Below are positions 52,710 through 60,316 of a stretch of DNA of 64,000 nt, one piece after another. The first letter of the stretch is position 1, and the number at the start of each line of letters is the position of its first letter. The position numbers and the translations under genes are program-made. This DNA is from Reyranella humidisoli. GTDB lineage: Bacteria > Pseudomonadota > Alphaproteobacteria > Reyranellales > Reyranellaceae. Location of the stretch: the NCBI RefSeq assembly GCF_019039055.1, contig NZ_JAHOPB010000001.1:2578001-2642000 (forward strand). Direction: 5' to 3'. The notes below the pieces were generated by a model. That model saw only the letters and a program-made list of their open reading frames with translations. It had not been told where the DNA came from and did no database searches.

Positions 52710-53126
52710 TCAGGGTCCCGGCGGCGGCAGGCGGAGCCAGGCGTTGATGTCGGCGACGTCGTGGATCCAGGGCGGTTCCTCCTGCGGCGGCAGGTCCTCG
52801 GTCGTCATCATCTGCGTGACCTGCACCGTCTCGGGGCCGGGCAGCGAATCGCCCGGCTCGTCCTCGGGCTCCTCGCCGCAGATATAGAGCAGGTGGAAGC
52901 GGCGGCCGTCGGTGAGGCTGACGACGCAGCCGAGGAACGACAGCTCCGCCTCGAGCTGCGACCAGTAGGCTTCGACCCGTTCGAGATCCTCGACGCCGAA
53001 TCCGTACGGCTGCTCCGACGCGAGTTCCATCGCGCGCAGGATCAGGTCGGCCTCGATCTCGTAGGAGTCGGGCGCGCCGGCATCGAGTGCGTCGATGTCG
53101 GGCTGCAGGAGGGGAAGGACGGACAT
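52710..53126 (-). CDS. Hypothetical acidic protein, 138 aa
   Basis: Starts MSVLPLLQPDIDALDAGAPD and has a helical N-terminus with a beta-like core (EAYWSQLEAELSFLGCVVSL, GRRFHLLYICGEEPEDEPGD). Very acidic through the middle, ending WIHDVADINAWLRLPPPGP. The family is not recognised. It is the third gene of a probable operon with 53141-53776 (14 bases upstream) and the 35-residue ORF. ATG 53126 is the start of protein-like sequence; the upstream open frame is a shadow of the neighbour. Confidence 0.65.
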   Translation of the reverse strand: MSVLPLLQPDIDALDAGAPDSYEIEADLILRAMELASEQPYGFGVEDLERVEAYWSQLEAELSFLGCVVSLTDGRRFHLLYICGEEPEDEPGDSLPGPETVQVTQMMTTEDLPPQEEPPWIHDVADINAWLRLPPPGP

Positions 53127-53140
53127 GGCCTCGCTCGCTT

Positions 53141-53776
53141 TCACAGGTGATGGTTGCCGCGGCAGCCGTTCCAGAACCAGGCACGGTGTTCCTTCTCGGC
53201 CCACACGATCATCACGCCGGCATGGTTCACGGGATCGCCCACGGTCGGATGCGTCTTCTCGATCAGCCGCCCGGCCGAGAGATGGGCGGTGTAGGACCAG
53301 GCGCCGGTGCTGCGCTCGAAGCGGTAATGCTGCACGACCTCGCGCAGCATGCCGGTGGTGCGGCCCCAGGCGAGAATCTCCTCGTGCTCGGCCTCGCGCC
53401 GCTCCCATTCGATCGCCACTTCCTCGCGCGTCGCGCCCTTGTGGCTGTTGGCGCGCAACCGGTGCAGCCCGTTGGCCAGCGCATGTTCGGCGAACAGAGC
53501 GGCGGGCTCCGGTTCGAGGAAACGGATGGTGGTGATGCCGTTGAAGTTGTTGAGGCGGTATTCGCCCAGCTTCTGCAGCGTCACGTTCACCCCGGCCTGC
53601 TCGTAGGTGAGCCAGTGGCCGCGCTGGATGACCTGGGTGGCATGCGGATAGACGCGCTCAATGTCGGCGGCGTTGACGAGATAGCCGCGCGCGGTCGGAC
53701 TCTGGTCGCGCGGGATTCGGCCGCGCTGGGGTCCGGGCGGGCGCACGAAGGGAGGAGGGGGCGAGGTGTCGGTCAT
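53141..53776 (-). CDS. Hypothetical protein, 211 aa, middle gene of a three-gene operon
   Basis: After a Pro-rich disordered leader (SPPPPFVRPPGPQRGRIP), the domain reads GYLVNAADIERVYPHATQVI, GHWLTYEQAGVNVTLQKLGE, EYRLNNFNGITTIRFLEPEP, then a long helix (REEVAIEWERREAEHEEILA) and a beta-rich end (AHLSAGRLIEKTHPTVGDPV, VIVWAEKEHRAWFWNGCRGN). Trp and His content is high near the end. I do not recognise it. The 35-residue ORF ends 8 bases upstream and the 138-residue gene starts 14 bases downstream, so the three are probably co-transcribed. Confidence 0.65.
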   Translation of the reverse strand: MTDTSPPPPFVRPPGPQRGRIPRDQSPTARGYLVNAADIERVYPHATQVIQRGHWLTYEQAGVNVTLQKLGEYRLNNFNGITTIRFLEPEPAALFAEHALANGLHRLRANSHKGATREEVAIEWERREAEHEEILAWGRTTGMLREVVQHYRFERSTGAWSYTAHLSAGRLIEKTHPTVGDPVNHAGVMIVWAEKEHRAWFWNGCRGNHHL

Positions 53777-53784
53777 GGCGCGCC

Positions 53785-53892
53785 TCACCGCGCCCGGATG
53801 AAGGAGCGCGCCTGCGCGAGCGTGCGCCGGTCGCATTCGATGTCGACGGGCCGCGTGCCCGTGGCGACGTCATGAAGCGTCAGTCCAGCCAT
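53785..53892 (-). CDS. 35-aa ORF with near-perfect Shine-Dalgarno
   Basis: A short frame, MAGLTLHDVATGTRPVDIEC then DRRTLAQARSFIRAR. AAAGGAGGTGA, an almost complete anti-16S match, lies 3 bases before the ATG at 53892, stronger than at any other start in this window that I examined. It is followed by the 211-residue gene after 8 bases. The peptide is not hydrophobic. It may be a small protein in its own right or a coupling leader. No family is known to me. Confidence 0.6.
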   Translation of the reverse strand: MAGLTLHDVATGTRPVDIECDRRTLAQARSFIRAR

Positions 53893-54035
53893 CCGTCACC
53901 TCCTTTCTGGAGGTGACTCGTAATGGAACAAAACAAGAACAACAAGCCACGGGATATGGGGCGTGAAAGCCATGAAAGCACGCCAGATATGGGTTTTTTG
54001 CGTGTGGGCCGAGGGTGAACCGGTCTCTGTCGCCG

Positions 54036-54548
54036 TCACGCCGCGCGGATCGGCCGCTCCGGGTCGCGGCGATCGGAGGATCCGAGCTTGCCGTCCGGCA
54101 TGAACTGCAAGATCAGCACGCAGAGCGCGATCGCGAGCGCGGCCCAGGCAAGCCAGGCCGGGAGTCCGGCGCGCGGCTTGGCCGAGGCCGGCGGTGGGCC
54201 TGCGGTGGCTGATGCGGCGCGCGCGGCCTGGCGCATCTCCGCAGTCTGCGGGATGGCGGCGACGGCGCCCTTGGGCAGCAGCGCGATCAGGCGCGCGGCG
54301 ATCTTCACCGCCTCGACCGCCGACCACGGATGGTCCGGCAGTTGTGCGATGTGGCGGGCCAGCGCCTCGACCGCGGCCTCGCGCGGCAGCGCGGCCAGAC
54401 GCTCCGCCTCCTGCCACGGATCGAGGCCGAGCCGCGTCAGCGCCGAGAGCACGGTGAGGTCGATGCCCGAAGAGTCGGCGCCCAGCGGACCGAACAGGAA
54501 ATCGTTGTAGGCCGAATGGCCGAGGGAATATTCCGGACGCAGGGTCAT
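54036..54548 (-). CDS. Hypothetical protein with C-terminal membrane anchor, 170 aa
   Basis: Soluble helical domain followed by one C-terminal helix. It begins MTLRPEYSLGHSAYNDFLFG and contains LTVLSALTRLGLDPWQEAER and AEMRQAARAASATAGPPPAS before the hydrophobic LPAWLAWAALAIALCVLILQ and a short charged end. It reads as tail-anchored, with the soluble part in the cytoplasm. GGAGGAG lies 5 bases before ATG 54548. Divergent from the transglutaminase-like gene. Function unknown. Confidence 0.7.
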   Translation of the reverse strand: MTLRPEYSLGHSAYNDFLFGPLGADSSGIDLTVLSALTRLGLDPWQEAERLAALPREAAVEALARHIAQLPDHPWSAVEAVKIAARLIALLPKGAVAAIPQTAEMRQAARAASATAGPPPASAKPRAGLPAWLAWAALAIALCVLILQFMPDGKLGSSDRRDPERPIRAA

Positions 54549-54694
54549 GGGTCTCCTCCGGACAGGGGTCGCAGACCATGGCCGCATTGCCGCCGGTTGC
54601 CAAGCGGTGCTGCGCCTGCGATGCCAGTCGAACTCTTCGGGCACGGGCCCTCGGGGCCAGGGCGCGCGCAGGGTGCGCCGCAGGTGGAGATCGC

Positions 54695-55552
54695 ATGCTC
54701 ACGCTCAGGATCCGCCACCGCACGACCTATCTCTATCATTCGCCCGTGCGGCTGGGGCCGCACCGGCTGATGCTGCGGCCGCGCGAGAGCCGCGAGCTGC
54801 GTCTGGTGTCGCACGCCGTGACGGTGACGCCCGACGCCGCCGTGACCTGGGCACACGACGTGTTCGGCAATGCCGTGGCGACCGCATCGTTCGAGGGCAC
54901 GGCCGACCGGCTGGTGGTCGACAGCGAGGCCGAGCTGGTGCTGGGCGCCGACCCGTGGCCGGTCTTCGACATCGCCGCCGCCGCGAGCTCCTATCCCTTC
55001 GCCTACACCGACGCCGACTGGCGCGATCTCGGCGCGCTGGTGGTGCCGCAATATCTCGATCCCGAGCGCCGGCTGCTCGCCTGGGCCGAGGGCTTCGTGC
55101 GCAGCCGGCCGACCGACACGCTGTCGCTGCTCAAGGACCTGAGCGCGGGCGTGGCGGCGCGCGTGGGCTACGAGAGCCGCGAGAGCGAGGGCACGCAGAC
55201 GCCGCTCGAGACGCTGGCGCGCGGCCTGGGCTCGTGCCGCGACCTCGCCGTCCTGTTCGTCGAGGCGGCGCGCTGCCTGCGCTTCGGCGCGCGCCTCTGC
55301 TCGGGCTATCTGTACCGGCCCGAGCGCCTCGAGTCGGAGATGGAATCGACCCATGCGTGGGCGGAAGTGTTCGTGCCGGGCGCGGGCTGGATCACCTTCG
55401 ATCCGACCAACCGCAGCGTCGGCGGGCGCAATCTCATCCCCGTCGCGGTGGCGCGCGAGATCTGGCAGGTGACGCCGGTCTCGGGCGCCTTCACCGGCGC
55501 GGGCAACGCCTATCGCGGCCTGTGGGTCGAGGTCGCCGTCACGCCGCTCTGA
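54695..55552 (+). CDS. Transglutaminase-like cysteine protease-fold protein (285 aa)
   Basis: The N-terminal part (RIRHRTTYLYHSPVRLGPHR, YHFxxPV-type) is the bacterial transglutaminase-like N domain. The catalytic triad of the core is complete: Cys181 in LARGLGSCRDLAVLFVEAA, His220 in STHAWAEVFVPGAGWITFDP and Asp236 in the same stretch. The family includes proteases and amidases; no substrate is known. ATG 54695 follows GGTGGAG by 7 bases. The upstream in-frame sequence is a shadow of the divergent 170-residue gene. Convergent with the cold-shock gene through a terminator. Confidence 0.88.
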   Translation: MLTLRIRHRTTYLYHSPVRLGPHRLMLRPRESRELRLVSHAVTVTPDAAVTWAHDVFGNAVATASFEGTADRLVVDSEAELVLGADPWPVFDIAAAASSYPFAYTDADWRDLGALVVPQYLDPERRLLAWAEGFVRSRPTDTLSLLKDLSAGVAARVGYESRESEGTQTPLETLARGLGSCRDLAVLFVEAARCLRFGARLCSGYLYRPERLESEMESTHAWAEVFVPGAGWITFDPTNRSVGGRNLIPVAVAREIWQVTPVSGAFTGAGNAYRGLWVEVAVTPL

Positions 55553-55560
55553 ACACAAGA

Positions 55561-55598
55561 AAAAGCCCGCCCCCTTCGCGAGAAGGGAACGGGCCCGG
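55561..55598 (-). terminator. Intrinsic terminator of the cold-shock gene
   Basis: On the minus strand a GC stem (GCCCG..CGGGC, with an inner CCCTTC/GAAGGG stem around GCGA) is followed by TTTTTCTTG. This is a good Rho-independent terminator for the minus-strand gene at 55642-55857. The A-run on the other side is too short to make it a strong terminator for the plus-strand gene. Confidence 0.8.
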
Positions 55599-55641
55599 CA
55601 GTCGTCGGGGGAGCGCCCGCGAGGGCGGCTCCCGAAGAGGC

Positions 55642-55857
55642 TTACGCCTCGACGTTGCGCAGATTCTCGGCCGACATCTTGCCGCTGCGGCGGTCGGCGA
55701 CCAGCTCGAACGAGACCTTCTGGCCCTCGTTCAGCATGCCGAGGCCCGAGCGCTCGACGGCGCTGATATGCACGAAGGCATCGGCGCCGCCCTGGTCCGG
55801 CTGGATGAATCCGAAGCCCTTTTGGGCGTTAAACCACTTCACGGTTCCCGTCGTCAT
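55642..55857 (-). CDS. Cold-shock-domain RNA chaperone (CspA family), 71 aa
   Basis: Complete cold-shock fold: [20 protein letters not shown] contains RNP1 (KGFGFI), and [20 protein letters not shown] contains RNP2 (FVHI). A C-terminal [20 protein letters not shown] follows. It binds single-stranded RNA/DNA and melts secondary structure. Length is normal. AAAGGG lies 7 bases before ATG 55857. The intrinsic terminator lies 44 bases beyond its stop. Confidence 0.95.
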   Translation of the reverse strand: MTTGTVKWFNAQKGFGFIQPDQGGADAFVHISAVERSGLGMLNEGQKVSFELVADRRSGKMSAENLRNVEA

Positions 55858-56512
55858 GGGATACCCTTTCACTACAATAGAAATGCGCTCCCGCCGCACC
55901 TGCAGGCGTGGCTGGAGTGTCGAACTTGCGATTTTTCAGGATCAAACGCGGTGGAGCGAGCTGCCCGGCTCTCACCGGTAACGCGGACCAAAATCAGATG
56001 TCCGTCTTTCGACGGCCGCTGTATGCGCTCTTCGGCCGGCGATGGCAAGCGAGGTGCGGAAAGCGAAAGATCCCTCGCTCACGCTCCGGGGCCGGGGGGT
56101 AGCCCGCCCGCGATGACAACATTGTTGGAGCGGGCACCGTGCGCCGATGCGTGGGAATTGGCGCAGTGCGGCGGGGCCACGCGTTCGGGTAAGCGCCCCA
56201 AACTTCACCTCATCCTGAGGAGGCCGCAGGCCGTCTCGAAGGATGGGCACGCGCACCTTGCCTGTTGCCCATCCTTCGAGACGCGCCGCTTCGCGGCGCT
56301 CCTCAGGATGAGGCTATCGGGGCTTTTCATGGCCTGTTGTTTTGGCTCCTTTGATTTCGAGTCAGACTCTCGGGATGAGGTCGTTGTCGAAGTGCCGGAA
56401 CGCCGGACGCCGCGGGCGCGGTGCGCCTGCGAGGCAACGGCCGCCTTTCTTCTGACACGGTGGGTTCCCACATCGGCGGCCGGGCTGGCCGAACCTCGAT
56501 GGGCATGATTTC
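55858..56512. other. Long intergenic region with repeats A and B
   Basis: About 650 bases between the cold-shock gene and the YcjX-like gene, without a supported gene. From left to right: the presumed promoter/5' leader of the cold-shock gene; repeat family A pieces at 56067-56175 (GATCCCTCGCTCACGCTCCG, GATGACAACATTGTTGGAGC, GGAATTGGCGCAGTGCG); the 104-bp family B palindrome (56209-56312); and a 200-base stretch to the GTG start of the next gene. Confidence 0.65.
56209..56312. repeat. Dispersed long palindrome, family B, copy 2
   Basis: CTCATCCTGAGGAG...CTCCTCAGGATGAG form the outer arms; CGTCTCGAAGGATGGGCA and TGCCCATCCTTCGAGACG form the inner arms. The small extra arm pieces (GCCGCAGGC on the left, CGCCGCTTCGCGGCG on the right) fold by themselves. 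Same layout as copy 1 at 24358-24488. Confidence 0.88.
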
Positions 56513-57949
56513 GTGACACCGCTTTCGCGTCTGAAGACCGTGGCCGACGCCGCGCTGGAGAGCGTGGGCGCGGCGCTCGACGCCTCGCCGCTGTCGCACC
56601 GCCGGCATCGCATCGCCGTCACCGGATTGCAGCGTTCGGGCAAGACCGTGTTCATCACCGCGTTCGCCCATGCGCTGCGCACGGCCGCGCAGGCGCCGAT
56701 GGCGGCCTTCCCGTTCTTTCCCTGGCGCGAGCATGTGCGCGCGGTCGAGCTGCTCGAAATTCCGGGCGTGCCGCGCTTTCCCTTCGAGGAGCGCTTGGCC
56801 CAGCTGCTCGGCGAGACGCCCGCCTGGCCCGCGCCGACCACCGGCCTCAGCGGCCTGCGCGTGCGTATCCGCCACGACGATGTCGGCCTGCTGCGCTCGG
56901 TCGTCTCGTCCACCGTCACGACCGATCTCGATCTCATCGACTATCCCGGCGAATGGCTGCTGGACCTGCCGATGCTCACCCAGTCGTTCCGCGACTGGTC
57001 GCGGCAGATGGAGGAGCTGGCCCACAGCGCGGGCCGGCGCGATCTCGCGGCGCCGTGGCTCGACGCCGTGCGCGCGCTCGATCCCGACGCGCCCGAGAAC
57101 CAGGCGGAACTCACGCGCATCGCCGGGCTCTATCGCGACTATCTCGTGCGCTGCCGGCAGGAGCGCGGCCTCTGCTTCGTGCAGCCGGGGCGCTATGCGA
57201 TTCCCGGCGACGCGGCGGTCCTCGATCCGCACGCGCTGTTCTTTCCGCTCTCGACCGTGCGCCCGGGATTCGGCGCAGGTCTGGGCGCGGCGAAGCGCGG
57301 CACCATGGGCGCGGCGCTGCTGCGCCGTCACGCCACCTATCTGAAGCAGGTGCGCCAGTTCTACGGCGACGTCTTCGGCCGCCTCGGCAAGCAGGTGCTG
57401 CTGGTCGATCTCCTGTCGGCGCTGCAGCAGGGCCGCGAGCCCTTCGCCGATCTCGGCCTCGCCATCCGCAGCATCAGCGACGCCTTCGAGGACCTCAAGC
57501 ATCCGCTGCTCAAGCTGCTGCCGATGGCGAAGGTGGAGCGGCTGGCGCTGGTCGCGACCAAGGCCGACCACGTCACCGCCGACCAGCACGCCAACCTGGT
57601 CAACCTGCTGCGCGACATGGTGGGCGAGCCGTTCCTGCTCGCGACCGCGCGCCAGTCGGGGCTGCTGGCCGTGGCCTCGGTGAAGGCCACGACCGATCTC
57701 AAGCTCAAGGTGAACGACCTCGCCACGCCCTTCCTGCGCGGCATCCCCGCCGGGCGCGCCGAGGTTCTGGACATCCAGCCCGGCGTGATCCCCGGCACGA
57801 TCCCGGCGGCCGACCAGTGGGACGAGACCGGCTTCAACATCCGCCGCTTCGAGCCGCCGCGCCTCGGCCCCGGCTTCGCCGACCGGCCGCTGCCGCACGT
57901 CAATCTCGACAAGGTCCTCCAGTTCCTTCTCGCCCGGACAGGCCCATGA
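56513..57949 (+). CDS. YcjX-like NTPase (DUF463)
   Basis: A 478-residue predicted P-loop NTPase. The Walker A motif is VTGLQRSGKTVFITAFAHAL near residue 36, and DLDLIDYPGEWLLDLPMLTQ (D-x-x-G-like Walker B/Switch II) near 140. KVERLALVATKADHVTADQH near 345 holds the TKxD specificity motif. YcjX of E. coli is linked to stress (phage-shock regulon). The start is GTG 56513. The gene overlaps the next (YcjF-like) by 4 bases (ATGA), the usual partner arrangement. Confidence 0.9.
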   Translation: MTPLSRLKTVADAALESVGAALDASPLSHRRHRIAVTGLQRSGKTVFITAFAHALRTAAQAPMAAFPFFPWREHVRAVELLEIPGVPRFPFEERLAQLLGETPAWPAPTTGLSGLRVRIRHDDVGLLRSVVSSTVTTDLDLIDYPGEWLLDLPMLTQSFRDWSRQMEELAHSAGRRDLAAPWLDAVRALDPDAPENQAELTRIAGLYRDYLVRCRQERGLCFVQPGRYAIPGDAAVLDPHALFFPLSTVRPGFGAGLGAAKRGTMGAALLRRHATYLKQVRQFYGDVFGRLGKQVLLVDLLSALQQGREPFADLGLAIRSISDAFEDLKHPLLKLLPMAKVERLALVATKADHVTADQHANLVNLLRDMVGEPFLLATARQSGLLAVASVKATTDLKLKVNDLATPFLRGIPAGRAEVLDIQPGVIPGTIPAADQWDETGFNIRRFEPPRLGPGFADRPLPHVNLDKVLQFLLARTGP

Positions 57950-58887
57950 GCATCACGCCCACCACCGACGCCTCCACCCCGCGGCCCCGCCGCCTCGTCG
58001 ACATGGAGTTCCGGCCGGGCGAGCTGCCGCCCGCGGAGACGCCGTCGATCGACGCGCCACTGTCGGGCCTGCCCGACGCCGCGCCGCGCCCGCCGGCGAT
58101 GCGCTGGCCCGCGCGCCTCGCGCTGGGCTCGGCTGCGCTCCTGCTGCTGCTGGTGGTCGTGGACGGCGCGGTCTCGCTGCTGCGCGGCGCGATCGAGCGC
58201 GGCAGCCTGCTCGACCTCGCGCAGTTCGCCGTGCTGGTGGCGCTGCTGGGCTCGACGCTGTGGCTGGTGGCAGGCCAGGCCCGCGCCTATGCGCGCCTGA
58301 AATCGGCGGAGCGGGCGCGCGAGCTCGCCGAGCATCTGACGCGGCTGGGTGGCGTCGGCAGCGGCGGCCGGCTGATCGGCGTGCTGAAGGCGCTCTATGC
58401 CGGCAACCCGGCGGTGCGGGACAGGCTCGACACCGTGTCCGCCGCGCTGCAGCCGCAGCACACCGACGCCGACGTGATCGATCTTCTCAACCGCGAGATC
58501 TTTGTGCCGATGGATCGCCTGGCCGACGAGCGTATCCAGCGCGCAGCCCTTCGCGCCAGCCTCGGCGTCGCGGCCTGCCCGCATCCCGCGCTCGACGCGC
58601 TGGTCGTGGTCGGCATCGGCCTCGCGCTGGTGAAGGACCTGATGCAGATCTACGGGCTGCGGCACGGCGCGCGCGCCGTCTGGCGCATCGTCTCGCACGT
58701 CCTGTTCTCGGCCTCCTCGACCGCCGTCATGAGTACGGTGGTGGAGTTCGCGATGAAGGCCGCCCAGGACCGCATCGCCGCCGCCGTCGTCGGCACCGCC
58801 GGCGAAGCCCTGGTCGTCGCCCGCCGCATCTTCGCGCTCGGCGTGCTGGCGAAGGCGGAGATCCGGCCGCTGCCGGTGGTGAGGTGA
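57946..58887 (+). CDS. YcjF-like (TIGR01620/DUF697) membrane protein
   Basis: A 313-residue inner-membrane protein. A soluble N-terminus (residues 1-50, Pro-rich) is followed by two helices (LALGSAALLLLLVVVDGAVS and LLDLAQFAVLVALLGSTLWL), then a cytosolic helical domain. The conserved DUF697 part, HPALDALVVVGIGLALVKDL then MQIYGLRHGARAVWRIV, lies at about 205-245. It overlaps the YcjX-like gene by 4 bases, and the pair is common in proteobacteria. Function unknown, probably membrane stress. Confidence 0.88.
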   Translation: MSITPTTDASTPRPRRLVDMEFRPGELPPAETPSIDAPLSGLPDAAPRPPAMRWPARLALGSAALLLLLVVVDGAVSLLRGAIERGSLLDLAQFAVLVALLGSTLWLVAGQARAYARLKSAERARELAEHLTRLGGVGSGGRLIGVLKALYAGNPAVRDRLDTVSAALQPQHTDADVIDLLNREIFVPMDRLADERIQRAALRASLGVAACPHPALDALVVVGIGLALVKDLMQIYGLRHGARAVWRIVSHVLFSASSTAVMSTVVEFAMKAAQDRIAAAVVGTAGEALVVARRIFALGVLAKAEIRPLPVVR

Positions 58888-58979
58888 GGGGCGTTTAGGC
58901 CAGGAGAGGAACGACTCGGGTCATTTGATCCGCATGGACTTCATCGTCCCCGGCGATATCGTGCGAGCGGAGGCGCGCG

Positions 58980-59375
58980 ATGTCCGTGGAGTTCAAACCC
59001 ATTCTCAAGCTCGACACGATGTACGGTCATTGCGACGAGCTGAAGATCTAGTTCCGCGACATGGATCTGATCGCCAGAGTCCAATACTACCGGACGGCCG
59101 GCACCTTCAGCCGGACCTTCACTTTCGGCTTCGTGGAAGCTCACAGCCTCTATTCGGAGATGATGCTGCCGCTGACGGCGCGCCACTGCCACGATCAACT
59201 GTGCCAGGTCGTCGGCTCCGACTGGGTAAAGCGGCTCGCGCAGAATGTGTCGTCGAATCTTCGCGACTTCCGGCACTACGCGATCCGCTTTTCCAAATGC
59301 GGATACCTCAAAGTGCTCAGCCATGGACTTGAAATCGGACCTGAGATTGCGTTCGCAGATAGCGATCAGGAATAG
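58980..59375 (+). pseudogene. Hypothetical gene interrupted by one in-frame TAG
   Basis: The frame from ATG 58980 reads MSVEFKPILKLDTMYGHCDE then LKI, TAG (59049-59051), FRD, MDLIARVQYYRTAGTFSRTF and on to the stop at 59375, about 130 residues in all. GGAGG lies 7 bases before ATG 58980, and the sequence either side of the stop has similar protein-like composition with an aromatic-rich core (FTFGFVEAHSLYSEMMLPL). So one gene appears broken by a nonsense codon. Restart at ATG 59061 would give a 104-residue fragment. The opposite strand is also open but looks like antisense. Family unknown. Confidence 0.6.
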
Positions 59376-59431
59376 CGGGCGATACCGCACAGCCTAGCCC
59401 GATTCCGAAGAATGAGCGTGACCGCGTTGTA

Positions 59432-59662
59432 TCAGGACAAGAGGAGTTTCTTGCCGGCGTCGGTCCAGCGACCCATGATTCGATTCTCGGTGGCGTCTTC
59501 CATCATCCCGTATTCAACCAGCGCAAGAATGGCGGACTCGTCGGCGCCCATGGCCCTACTGTCCAGCGTGCCATCGCGGTCTCATTCTCCGTCGTATGTG
59601 CGGAGGTACTGGTCGACCATGCGCGCCAGTGCAAACAGCAGCTTCTCTTCTCCTTCACTCAT
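59432..59662 (-). pseudogene. Hypothetical gene interrupted by one in-frame TGA
   Basis: From ATG 59662 the frame reads MSEGEEKLLFALARMVDQYL then RTYDGE, TGA (59582-59584), DRDGTLDSRAMGADESAILA, LVEYGMMEDATENRIMGRWT and DAGKKLLLS before the stop. AGGTGA precedes the start by 5-6 bases. The two parts read as a single small helical protein of about 75 residues with balanced charge. Together with the TAG-broken neighbour this marks a decaying segment. The plus-strand frame over the same bases is Ser-rich and antisense-like. Confidence 0.5.
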
Positions 59663-59876
59663 GATCGTCACCTGCAAAAGAGGATTGGAAGTTATGGTCC
59701 CGTGAGGGGCATCCGCTTATCGAAACTGCGTTCCCAAAAGTAGCCCTGTCAGCTTTGGTCCTGACAAAAATCGTCAATTGGAAATTATTATTTAAAATCA
59801 ATTGATTAGTTGAATTCACAATCGTTCGGTTTCATGGCGGTTGCACGGTACCTGCCGGCGTGCTTGTATGCGCCAA

Positions 59877-59914
59877 GAAAAATAATGTACCGTAGGAAAA
59901 ATAATGTACCGCAG
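59877..59914. repeat. 19-bp tandem duplication upstream of a wHTH-like gene
   Basis: GAAAAATAATGTACCG plus three bases occurs twice head to tail (59877-59895 and 59896-59914), with one T/C difference. Nineteen bases is not a multiple of three, so the duplication would change frame if it lay within a coding region; this argues that the downstream gene starts at 59921. It could be a doubled promoter or operator element. Confidence 0.75.
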
Positions 59915-59920
59915 GTTATT

Positions 59921-60316
59921 ATGCCCTCACCGCCTGAATTCCGAGCGGCCTTCCTAGCTGCGTTGAAGGCTGCCCTACCGCAACTGATTGAGACAGCTTG
60001 GGAGAGCGTGGAGCAGCCGTCCGCCTCAAGGCCCCTGGCGACTCCTAGGCTACGCGCGGCGCGGGCGTCGGGCCGCCGCATACAGAAGGGACGTGTGCGA
60101 GTAGCGGTGCATGAGCTCATTACTCAAAACGACGATAGGGGCCTCAGTCGGAACGACATCAGGAACCTAATCGCTCATCACCTCAATCTCGCCAGTCCAA
60201 TTAGTGAGAGCACTTTGAAGCAGGCTCTGATGGTTCTGCGAGCTGAAGAGAAGATCGAAACACGCAACTCGCGATGGCATCTCGCGCCTCCAGCCTATCA
60301 ACAAGGAAAGCGCTAG
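59921..60316 (+). CDS. Hypothetical protein with winged-helix-like C-terminus, 131 aa
   Basis: Starts MPSPPEFRAAFLAALKAALP (helical) followed by an Arg/Ala-rich linker (RLRAARASGRRIQKGRVRVA). The C-terminal part, NDDRGLSRNDIRNLIAHHLN then SESTLKQALMVLRAEEKIET and RNSRWHLAP, reads as a winged-helix (LSRxxI...S..TL..AL..L..E..I). Could bind DNA or nucleoid partners. The ATG at 59921 is preferred over 59810 because the 19-bp tandem repeat lies between them. AT-rich upstream; the local composition differs from the core genome. Confidence 0.6.
   Translation: MPSPPEFRAAFLAALKAALPQLIETAWESVEQPSASRPLATPRLRAARASGRRIQKGRVRVAVHELITQNDDRGLSRNDIRNLIAHHLNLASPISESTLKQALMVLRAEEKIETRNSRWHLAPPAYQQGKR

Noticed and set aside
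58941..59390. A 149-codon minus-strand frame over the TAG-interrupted gene
   Set aside because: No Shine-Dalgarno and an antisense-like composition; the plus-strand frame has a strong SD and protein-like sequence on both sides of the stop. This choice is not certain.
59582..59584. In-frame TGA read as selenocysteine
   Set aside because: No selenocysteine insertion hairpin is apparent just downstream and the adjacent gene also has a stop (TAG); decay is simpler.
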